Positions 25,332 to 33,268 of a stretch of 64,000 nt of DNA are shown piece after piece. The position numbers were made by a program, and so were the translations under genes. This DNA is from CAZJQT01 sp964548655 (GTDB lineage Bacteria; Patescibacteriota; Saccharimonadia; Saccharimonadales; CAZJQT01): the NCBI GenBank assembly GCA_964548655.1, contig CAZJQT010000002.1, forward strand, positions 1 through 64,000, in the 5' to 3' direction. The notes under the pieces are model-generated. The model made no database searches. It was given only the letters and a program-made list of their open reading frames with translations, and was not told where the DNA came from. Positions within the stretch are counted from its first letter, which is position 1; every line of letters begins with the position of its first letter.

Positions 25332-28300
25332 ATGGCTAGAAGTAATTCAGGCGCTAGACGTCGTGGTGGGAACACGGGCCGCAAAAGTAAGAATAGTTAC
25401 GTCACCAAGAGTGGACAAACTATTAAGATTAACCGTAGTCTAGGCGAACGCCTAAAGGCTTACCGCGAGAATTATTCCCAGAAAAATGCCTCCAGGCTAG
25501 CCGGCATGCCAAAGAGCCGTGCTAAACGTTTCCTTTGGCGGCTCCGACCCAAGCATTTGTATGAATACTGGTTCAGTCGCCAAGGTGGCATCATGGCCCT
25601 CAAAGTTGTCGGTATTGGTACACTCGTCAGCTTCTTGTTATTAGTAGCTGTCTTTGCCTATTTCAGGAAGGATCTACCTGATATTACCAATTTCCCCGGT
25701 AACAACATCGGCGGTAGCATTCAGTATTACGACAAAACCGGCCAGACACTGCTCTGGGAGGATTTTGACGCTGTCAAACGCATTCCAGTTAAGGATACTG
25801 AGATATCAAACAATATTCGCAAGGCCACAGTGGCAATTGAGGATAAAGACTTTTATAAACACGGTGGCTTTGATGTTCGCGGCATTGCCCGCGCCGGCGT
25901 AAATAATGTTTTTGGTCATGGCAGTACGCAAGGTGGTTCAACCATCACGCAGCAGTTGGTTAAGCTTTCGCTCAACTGGACCGACCAGCGCACCTACGCT
26001 CGAAAACTTAAAGAAATCATCCTATCAGTTGAATTAGAGCGTGAATACAATAAGGACCAGATACTAACCGGTTATCTTAACGTAGCGCCGTACGGCAATA
26101 TTGAATATGGCGTCGAGGCGGCCAGCAGCGATTACTTCCATAAAGCTGCTAAAGATTTGACTGTTGATGAAGCTGCCTTTTTAGCGGCTATTCCTAAGTC
26201 ACCGTCTATCTACTCACCTTATGGCCCGTACTTTGATAAACCGACTCTCGTGGCTCGGCAGCACTATGTTATAGACCAGATGGTTGATCAACATATGATC
26301 ACCAAAGACGACGGCGAGGCCGCCAAAAAAGTCGATACCATGGCTAAAGTCCAACCCCAACAAAGCAAATATACTGGCATCAAAGCGCCGTATTTTGCCT
26401 TAGCTGCCAAGAGTGAGATTGAGTCCCGTTACGGCACCGAAACTGCCAACCGTGGTGGCTGGAAAGTCATCACGACTTTGGATATACGCTTGCAAAGCCT
26501 GGCCGAAGATTCTGTACAAAAGGACCTGCCAACCATGCATCGCTATGGTGCCGATGAAGCCGCTTTCGCCGCCGAGGACATTAAAACCGGTCAAATGGTA
26601 GCTTTAGTCGGCGGCGTCGATTTCAACAATACCGACCACGGCAAGATTAACTATGCCCATGATACCTTCATAGCCCCAGGCTCTAGCTTTAAACCCTATG
26701 ACTATGCCGCACTCATAGATAAATCCACCAACGTCGGCGCCGGCTCGGTTTTGTACGATAGTAAAGGACCATTGCCGGGTTATCCTTGTACAGACCAGGG
26801 GCTACCGCCACCCAAGGGTCACGGTAACTGTCTGCAGGACTATGACTTTAGAACACCTGGACCAATGACATTGCGCTATGCGTTGGGTGGCTCACGCAAC
26901 ATTCCGGCCGTTAAGGCTAACCTCATCGCTGGTACTGACAACGTCATCAACATGGCCGATAAAATGATGGCCAATACCTACAATCCGAAACCTTATCAAT
27001 GTTATGAAACTGGCGACACAACCTTTACTAAGCCGACTCAGTGTTATGGTGCCTCAGCTATTGGTGACGGAGCTTTCTTGCACCTCGATGACCATGTTAA
27101 TGGCTTGGCTACCTTAGCAAGACTGGGTTCAGCTATACCTAGGACTTATATCTTAAAAATCTCGACTCAGAGCAACCCAAATTTCTACAACTACAAACAA
27201 CCTAAAGCCGAACAAGTGATTCGACCAGACTCGGCCTACATAGTCGACGACATGGCCTCAGACCCTAACGCAAGCTACTTGCCATCCAGTTATAAGTTCC
27301 AGAGATTTAAGGGCTGGAACTTCGCTGTTAAAACTGGTACTACCAACAACGGTTTTGATGGTCTCATGGCCAGCTGGTCAACTAAATACGCAGCTGTTTC
27401 ATGGGTTGGTTACCACACCCGTAACCAAGCCCTGACAGGTGCAATGGAATACATGACAGAACCAATTACCCGACCGTGGATGGAAGGTGCCCATGATGCC
27501 AGCGCCGGCACGCCAACTAACTGGGAAAGACCTTCTGGTGTTAAGACTCTACCTGCTTACGTGGTTAGGACGCATGTCGGTATTGGCTCGGTGGAGCCCA
27601 GCCCATCGACTGACCTCTTCCCCTCTTGGTTCACGCCACCAAAAGCAGCCAGTGGAGTCAGCCAAAACGTCGATATTGTTAGCAATAAACTCGCTACCGA
27701 ATGTACGCCACCATTAGCCATCAAGCAAGTCAACAATGCTGATGTCAATACGTTTTCAGTTGATAAGTTTGTCAATAACGGCGGCACGACTGACCAAAAG
27801 GACGACGTCCATGATTGTAATGATGTAAAACCAAGTCTTGACCCCTTAGTTCTGAATGCTGACGGCAGCGTAACTGTCGTCGTCCACAAAGGAACACACG
27901 ATTTATCCAGTGACCAATTCAAGGGCACTGTTAACTTCCTGGCTAATGGCCAAAATGTTAAATCCGTCCAAGTTGACACAGACGGCCAAACGGCAACCCT
28001 ACCAGCCGGCACAGCACCGCCTGGTTCAACCGTGACAGCTCAAATCATTGACAGTGTTCTGTACGACGCTAATAGTCCAAACTCCGTTACGATCCCAGGG
28101 GGTGGTTCTACTGGCACCCCTTTAGGCAGCCTGACAGCCACAAGAAACGGTAGTACAAGTGTCTCTTATAGTTGGTCCGGCGGAACTGGCCCATACACTG
28201 TTAAAACCAAAACCGGTGACGTAGTTCAGTGTCCTTCGACTACAACAACTTCGTGTAATGGTGGCTCTTTGCCACACGGCACAGCTGTATACGTTATTGA

Positions 28301-28337
28301 CGCTAGTAATAATACCTCTGAGACAACCGTAAACTAG
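25332..28337 (+). CDS. Class A penicillin-binding protein (bifunctional PBP1A type)
   Basis: Peptidoglycan glycosyltransferase and transpeptidase, 1001 aa. A basic N-terminal cytoplasmic tail of about 85 residues precedes one membrane segment (about 88-112). The GT51 domain has the catalytic Glu in VAIEDKDFYKHGG (about 167) and QGGSTITQQLVKL. The transpeptidase domain has SSFK (about 451), the SRN triad element, and KTGTTNN (about 667). The last 240 residues hold Ser/Thr/Gly-rich beta-type repeats, probably an Ig-like surface module. The 3' end overlaps radA by four bases. Confidence 0.93.
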   Translation: MARSNSGARRRGGNTGRKSKNSYVTKSGQTIKINRSLGERLKAYRENYSQKNASRLAGMPKSRAKRFLWRLRPKHLYEYWFSRQGGIMALKVVGIGTLVSFLLLVAVFAYFRKDLPDITNFPGNNIGGSIQYYDKTGQTLLWEDFDAVKRIPVKDTEISNNIRKATVAIEDKDFYKHGGFDVRGIARAGVNNVFGHGSTQGGSTITQQLVKLSLNWTDQRTYARKLKEIILSVELEREYNKDQILTGYLNVAPYGNIEYGVEAASSDYFHKAAKDLTVDEAAFLAAIPKSPSIYSPYGPYFDKPTLVARQHYVIDQMVDQHMITKDDGEAAKKVDTMAKVQPQQSKYTGIKAPYFALAAKSEIESRYGTETANRGGWKVITTLDIRLQSLAEDSVQKDLPTMHRYGADEAAFAAEDIKTGQMVALVGGVDFNNTDHGKINYAHDTFIAPGSSFKPYDYAALIDKSTNVGAGSVLYDSKGPLPGYPCTDQGLPPPKGHGNCLQDYDFRTPGPMTLRYALGGSRNIPAVKANLIAGTDNVINMADKMMANTYNPKPYQCYETGDTTFTKPTQCYGASAIGDGAFLHLDDHVNGLATLARLGSAIPRTYILKISTQSNPNFYNYKQPKAEQVIRPDSAYIVDDMASDPNASYLPSSYKFQRFKGWNFAVKTGTTNNGFDGLMASWSTKYAAVSWVGYHTRNQALTGAMEYMTEPITRPWMEGAHDASAGTPTNWERPSGVKTLPAYVVRTHVGIGSVEPSPSTDLFPSWFTPPKAASGVSQNVDIVSNKLATECTPPLAIKQVNNADVNTFSVDKFVNNGGTTDQKDDVHDCNDVKPSLDPLVLNADGSVTVVVHKGTHDLSSDQFKGTVNFLANGQNVKSVQVDTDGQTATLPAGTAPPGSTVTAQIIDSVLYDANSPNSVTIPGGGSTGTPLGSLTATRNGSTSVSYSWSGGTGPYTVKTKTGDVVQCPSTTTTSCNGGSLPHGTAVYVIDASNNTSETTVN

Positions 28338-29677
28338 TCTTTTTCTAGAAAACTATTCAAAGCTTGGCGGACAGTAGAAACACCGACGTATTTAGCTGGC
28401 TGTTGGCCTTTGATGACTGGGCCAACAGCACCGTCAAAACCTAGTTTTTTGGCTTCCGCCAAACGCTTATCTATAAAAGGCACGTGACGGATTTCTCCGC
28501 TCAAACCAACCTCACCAAACACCGCCGCGTTTTTCTTGAGCTGCATGCCACGGCTAGCACTAGCTATAGCCATGCAAATTGCTAAATCAGCCGCTGGCTC
28601 GCTCAAACGTATACCACCAACTACATTGATATAAATGTCTTGGTCTGACAGGTTAAGTTTAGTACGCTTTTCCAGCATGGCGACCAGTAAGTTAACGCGG
28701 TTAAGATCAATGCCGCTGGCAGCCCGTTTGGGATAGCCATAGCTTGTGCGATTAACTAAGGCCTGGACTTCAACTAAGAGTGGGCGGCTGCCTTCGATGG
28801 TGGCCAAGACAATCGAGCCGTCAGTTATTTGCCTCTCGGCTAGCAAAGCCGCTGATGGATTCTGAACTGGCTCTAGGCCCTTCTCAGTCATTTCAAAGAT
28901 ACCTGCCTCGGTAGTAGGACCGTAACGGTTTTTGCCAGCTCTGAGTACTTTGAAGCCACCATAACGGTCACCCTCCAGCTGCAAGACCACGTCGACTACA
29001 TGCTCTAAGAGTTTGGGTCCAGCAATCGAGCCTTCTTTGGTAACGTGACCGACTAAAACTAGAGCGGTATTGGTCTGTTTGGCGGCCAGACTAAGCATAT
29101 GGGTGCTGTTAGTAATTTGGCTAACACTGCCAGCGGCCGAAGCGATTGCCTCAGCGGTTATGGTCTGGATTGAATCGACAATAACCAACTTATAGCTGTC
29201 ATTCATCATAGTATGAGCAATATCATCAGCACTGTTACTGGTTGCAATCTGTAATTGTTTCGAGCCCAGACCAAGCCGCTTGGCTCTTAGGCCAATCTGG
29301 TGGGCTGATTCTTCGCCACTGATGTATAAAACTGGTACTTTTTCTGCCAGTTTATAGGCTAGTTGTAGCAGTAGTGTGCTTTTGCCAATGCCGGGTTCGC
29401 CGGCTAGCAAATTAACACTGCCAGCTACTAGACCACCACCCAATACTTGATCCAATTCATCAATGCCACTGACCAGCCGTTTTTGATCTTTGCTGAGTGA
29501 GGCGGTGGCTGAAACTGTCTGTAAATCACGCCCAGAGCTTTTTAACTGCCCAGTACTGACTGATAGTTGCTCCTGCAAAGTGTTCCACTCGCCGCATTGG
29601 AAGCATTTACCACTCCATGTACTGCTGGCGGCTCCACAATTACTACAAACGTACCTAACGGACTCCTTTTTTGCCAT
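28334..29677 (-). CDS. radA: DNA repair protein RadA
   Basis: RadA is a RecA-like ATPase that drives branch migration in recombination repair. The 447-aa protein starts with the C4 zinc finger (CSNCGAASSTWSGKCFQCG), has Walker A GEPGIGKST (about 88), the RadA-specific KNRYG motif (usually KNRFG) near residue 250, and a C-terminal Lon-like domain. Unlike rpoC, its zinc ligands are intact. TAGAAT nine bases before the ATG suggests a very short or absent leader. Confidence 0.96.
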   Translation of the reverse strand: MAKKESVRYVCSNCGAASSTWSGKCFQCGEWNTLQEQLSVSTGQLKSSGRDLQTVSATASLSKDQKRLVSGIDELDQVLGGGLVAGSVNLLAGEPGIGKSTLLLQLAYKLAEKVPVLYISGEESAHQIGLRAKRLGLGSKQLQIATSNSADDIAHTMMNDSYKLVIVDSIQTITAEAIASAAGSVSQITNSTHMLSLAAKQTNTALVLVGHVTKEGSIAGPKLLEHVVDVVLQLEGDRYGGFKVLRAGKNRYGPTTEAGIFEMTEKGLEPVQNPSAALLAERQITDGSIVLATIEGSRPLLVEVQALVNRTSYGYPKRAASGIDLNRVNLLVAMLEKRTKLNLSDQDIYINVVGGIRLSEPAADLAICMAIASASRGMQLKKNAAVFGEVGLSGEIRHVPFIDKRLAEAKKLGFDGAVGPVIKGQQPAKYVGVSTVRQALNSFLEKD

Positions 29678-29697
29678 AGTCTTAGTATTCTAGCAAA

Positions 29698-30669
29698 CTA
29701 TTGCTGTTGGATGGTCTCGGGTGTGTTTTGAATGGCATTTATTAGCTGGTTTTCTTCCAGCGCCAGAGCATTTCGCTCCTCAAGTAAGCTATTGTATTGG
29801 CTGATCAAACTCTTGATGCGGTTGACGTTTTGATTATAGCTAGCAACTTGGGCGTTATAGTCGTTTACGCCAGCATTGTAGTCTTTGTAATCTTTAGCTG
29901 CCAGGTACGCGTCCAGTTGAGCCCGCTTGGCATCAATCACCTTCTGCTGAGCATTCAAGGAAGCTTCGAGGCTATCGATTTGCTGTTTTATGCTAGCCAG
30001 CTCCCGGTCATCTTCGGCGACTTTGTTTTTACGGTCGGTGAAGGCTTTCTCGTAGTTCTCAGAGTAGCTAACTATTTTTGACCGATCAGAAAAATAACGG
30101 CCATAGTAGGTTTCCAATTCTGGGGGTAAATTGCGTACTTCCGTACCGAGGATTGAATGGAGCTCATTGGTAACGTCGGCACCGCTTTTCTGGTATTCTT
30201 CTACGGTGTTTTTAATACGATCGTCTTGGAGACCTGCATAGGCTTGGTCAATTAGTTTATTTACGCGCTGTTTCTCCGACGGACTCAGACGGTCATAGGC
30301 AGCGTGCAGGGTTTCATGAGCGGCTGTAACCTGCAAGATACCACTCAGCCTCGGATCCTGAATATTGCTAAGATAAATACCTTTAAAGGCTACATAACAG
30401 CCTAGGATTATAGTTTTTTCATCACTTTTACAGTTCTGGCTGAAGGTTTGCTTATCTTCTAAGTCCGGGTGATAGACGTAAAACAAATGTTGGGTTGATG
30501 GTTTCATGGTTGTGTCTGCCGCAATCTGTGCGATTGCAGCTGGCGGTTGGTAACCACGCAGACGCCACCAATCATAAATAGCCCAGTGTTGCCACCATAC
30601 CAATACCACCGCGGCAATCAGAGCTAAACTAGTTAGTAGTGAAACAACCTTTTTCAGGCTATCTTTCAT
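29698..30669 (-). CDS. Membrane-anchored HExxH protein with coiled coil
   Basis: 323-aa protein: an N-terminal membrane anchor (residues 7-30), a soluble domain with AAHETLHAAYD near residue 125 (HExxH, with a later NELHSILGTE that may supply a third ligand), and a long C-terminal coiled coil (about 215-315, rich in Gln, Asn, Ala). This fits an outward-facing zinc metallopeptidase, but I name no family. Two cysteines near residues 80 and 93 could form a disulfide. TAGAAT six bases before the ATG suggests its own leaderless promoter behind clpC. Confidence 0.6.
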   Translation of the reverse strand: MKDSLKKVVSLLTSLALIAAVVLVWWQHWAIYDWWRLRGYQPPAAIAQIAADTTMKPSTQHLFYVYHPDLEDKQTFSQNCKSDEKTIILGCYVAFKGIYLSNIQDPRLSGILQVTAAHETLHAAYDRLSPSEKQRVNKLIDQAYAGLQDDRIKNTVEEYQKSGADVTNELHSILGTEVRNLPPELETYYGRYFSDRSKIVSYSENYEKAFTDRKNKVAEDDRELASIKQQIDSLEASLNAQQKVIDAKRAQLDAYLAAKDYKDYNAGVNDYNAQVASYNQNVNRIKSLISQYNSLLEERNALALEENQLINAIQNTPETIQQQ

Positions 30670-30686
30670 ATTGCTATTCTAGCAGT

Positions 30687-33164
30687 TTACTCAGTGACGA
30701 GGGCATATTTTAGATCGTTTTTATCAGCGTTGACCTTAACGATATGACCCTTTTCATGTTTTTCGTCCAAAAGTTCCAGAGCAATGTGATCTTCTAGGGT
30801 GTCCTGGATTAGTCGACGCATCGGCCGTACGCCATTTTTGGCATCATAACCGTTAGTTAGTAAATAATCTTTGGCAGCTTTGGTGATCTCCAGGCCAATG
30901 CCGTGCTTAACCAAGCGTTGGCGCAGCTCATCGAGTTGAAGGTCCAAGATCTTCAAAACATTTGGGCGGCTGAGGGCTTTGAAAACAATCACTTTATCGA
31001 TACGGTTGAGTAGCTCGGGACGCATGGTTTTCTTGAGAGAATCCAGGACTTTATCCTTATTGGCTTCATGCATCTGTTCTAAATCGTCAAGATCCGTATT
31101 GTCTTGGGCATGAAAGCCAAGATCGGCTTCCTTCTGAAGCTTATCAGCGCCGATGTTGCTGGTCATGATGACAATGGTGTTACTAAAATCAATCTTGCGA
31201 CCTTTAGCATCGGTCAGGACACCGTCTTCTAGGATCTGGAGTAGCATGTTGAAAACTTCTGGATGAGCTTTTTCGATCTCATCAAACAAGACTAAGCTAT
31301 AGGGTTGCCGGCGGATTTTATCTGTTAATTGGCCACCATCGTCGTAACCGACGTAGCCAGCTGGTGCGCCAACTAAACGAGCCACGGTGTGGTGTTCGCC
31401 AAACTCGCTCATGTCGATTTTTACCAAAGCGTCTTCGCTGCCAAAGAATTCACGAGCCAAGACTCGCGCTAATTCGGTCTTGCCAACACCGGTTGGTCCC
31501 AAGAATATGAATGAGCCGATTGGACGGCCGGAAGCACCGATGCCTGTCCGGTTGCGCCTAATTGCCTTGGAAGCAGCGGCAACGGCCTCATCCTGGCCAA
31601 TCACAAACTTGGAGATATTCTTTTCTAGGTTCAGTAAATACTTGGCTTCTGATCTGATAACTTTAGTTACCGGTACGCCAGTCATCCTAGCCACTACATC
31701 GGCTACATCCTCACTAGTCATGACAATTTTCTTTTGAATCTTGCCATTTTTCTTGAGTTTCTTGAGGTCTTCGTTGATCTGGATAGCACGCTGTTTGAGT
31801 TTGGCGGCCAGTTCATAATCCTGGTTGTCAGCCGCGTCATCCTTTTGGATATTAACCAATTGGAGTTCCTTTTGCAGTTTGCGAATTTCTGGTGGAGTTT
31901 TACCTTTGTCGACTTTTAGATAAGCCGCCGTTTCATCCAAAAGATCGATGGCTTTGTCAGGCATAAAACGGTCGTTGACGTAGCGTTTGGCCAGTACAGC
32001 CGTATCTTCTAAGACCTCATCACTGACTTTTACGTTATGGAAATCCTCGTAATGTTTGCGTAGGCCTTTTAAGATAGCAATGGTTTCAGGCAAAGTTGCT
32101 TCAGGTACTTGTATGGGCTGGAAACGCCGTTCCAGAGCCGCATCTTTCTCTATGTGTTTAGTGTATTCGGCAGTAGTAGTGGCGCCGACCAGCTGGATCT
32201 TACCACGGGCTAAAGCTGGTTTTAGAATGTTACCAGCGTCCATGGCGCCCTCGGCAGCGCCAGCTCCAACAATCAGATGCAGCTCGTCAATGAAGACGAT
32301 ACTGCGGTTGTCGTTTTCTAGTTCACCCATGACCTTTTTAAGTCGTTCTTCAAACTCACCGCGGTATTTTGTACCGGCAATCATAGCGGCCAAATCAAGC
32401 ATCACTAAACGCTTGTCTAGCAAGCTATCCGGTACTTCTTCGGATACTATGCGTTGGGCTAGGCCCTCAACAATGGCAGTCTTACCAACACCCGGTTCGC
32501 CAATTAGAACTGGATTGTTCTTGGTACGACGGTTAAGAATAGTAACCAAACGACGAATTTGCGGTTCACGGCCAACTACGGGGTCAAGTTTGCCTTGTTT
32601 CGCTTGCGCTGTTAAGTCGGTGCCAAAAAAGTCCAGCGCCGTCTTACGTTGTTTGCCGCCACGGCGACGGTGTTCGGTTGAGGCCTCGCTCTCGCCATCA
32701 AATTGTTGACGGTTGAGGAACTGTTCTAGCTCGTTTGTTAGAAAATCAACGTCAACATTCATGTCCTTGAGTAACTTGGTAGCACGTGCGTTCTTTTGGC
32801 TCAAAATACTGTATAAAATGTGCTCAGTGCCAGTCACGTCCTGATTGAAATCCTGAGAAATTTCGGTCGCCATTTTTAGAGTCAGCTTGGCCGTTTCGCT
32901 CAAGCCTTTAGCGCCCATATTAATAACTAGAGTTTTGGGGGTCAGATTCAAAACTAAACGTGCTCGATCCAGCGTGATGCCAGCATTGCTTAGAAACTTT
33001 GCACCCAGGCTACCTGGCTGAGCCAAAACACCCAACAACAGATGCTCTGTGCCCACGTAACTGCTGCCAAAACTGCGAGCAATGGCGTCGGCATGCTTTA
33101 GGCTAGAAATAGCATTGTCGGTTAAGTTTTTGTTGAAATCTTGAAATTCGTTTGAATTAGGCAT
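30687..33164 (-). CDS. clpC: Clp protease ATPase subunit ClpC
   Basis: AAA+ unfoldase feeding ClpP, 825 aa. The N-domain has two Clp_N repeats (about 10-150). AAA1 has GEPGVGKTAIVEG and the following Walker B. A UVR motif in the middle (residues 425-460, DNQDYELAAKLKQRAIQI) marks it as ClpC rather than ClpB. AAA2 has GPTGVGKTELARVLA. Its promoter carries a perfect CIRCE operator, so with clpP it forms an HrcA-controlled heat-shock pair. Confidence 0.95.
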   Translation of the reverse strand: MPNSNEFQDFNKNLTDNAISSLKHADAIARSFGSSYVGTEHLLLGVLAQPGSLGAKFLSNAGITLDRARLVLNLTPKTLVINMGAKGLSETAKLTLKMATEISQDFNQDVTGTEHILYSILSQKNARATKLLKDMNVDVDFLTNELEQFLNRQQFDGESEASTEHRRRGGKQRKTALDFFGTDLTAQAKQGKLDPVVGREPQIRRLVTILNRRTKNNPVLIGEPGVGKTAIVEGLAQRIVSEEVPDSLLDKRLVMLDLAAMIAGTKYRGEFEERLKKVMGELENDNRSIVFIDELHLIVGAGAAEGAMDAGNILKPALARGKIQLVGATTTAEYTKHIEKDAALERRFQPIQVPEATLPETIAILKGLRKHYEDFHNVKVSDEVLEDTAVLAKRYVNDRFMPDKAIDLLDETAAYLKVDKGKTPPEIRKLQKELQLVNIQKDDAADNQDYELAAKLKQRAIQINEDLKKLKKNGKIQKKIVMTSEDVADVVARMTGVPVTKVIRSEAKYLLNLEKNISKFVIGQDEAVAAASKAIRRNRTGIGASGRPIGSFIFLGPTGVGKTELARVLAREFFGSEDALVKIDMSEFGEHHTVARLVGAPAGYVGYDDGGQLTDKIRRQPYSLVLFDEIEKAHPEVFNMLLQILEDGVLTDAKGRKIDFSNTIVIMTSNIGADKLQKEADLGFHAQDNTDLDDLEQMHEANKDKVLDSLKKTMRPELLNRIDKVIVFKALSRPNVLKILDLQLDELRQRLVKHGIGLEITKAAKDYLLTNGYDAKNGVRPMRRLIQDTLEDHIALELLDEKHEKGHIVKVNADKNDLKYALVTE

Positions 33165-33211
33165 ATTTATGATTCCTACCCTAGCAGTGATTTTAGAAAA
33201 CCGCTACATCC

Positions 33212-33248
33212 ATAATATCATTTAGCACTCAAAGGTCAAGAGTGCTAA
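33212..33248 (-). promoter_or_regulatory. clpC promoter inside a perfect CIRCE operator
   Basis: CIRCE at 33222-33248 reads TTAGCACTC, nine bases, GAGTGCTAA, a perfect match to the HrcA site. The -35 TTGACC (33234-33239) is in its spacer and the -10 TATTAT (33212-33217) follows after 16 bases. HrcA binding would therefore occlude the promoter. Confidence 0.92.
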
Positions 33249-33268
33249 TCCAATCTGTTATACGACTT

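Noticed and set aside
32056..32709. 217-aa open frame on the plus strand within clpC
   Set aside because: It is antisense to a strongly conserved gene, has Arg/Ser-rich composition and no promoter; a shadow reading.
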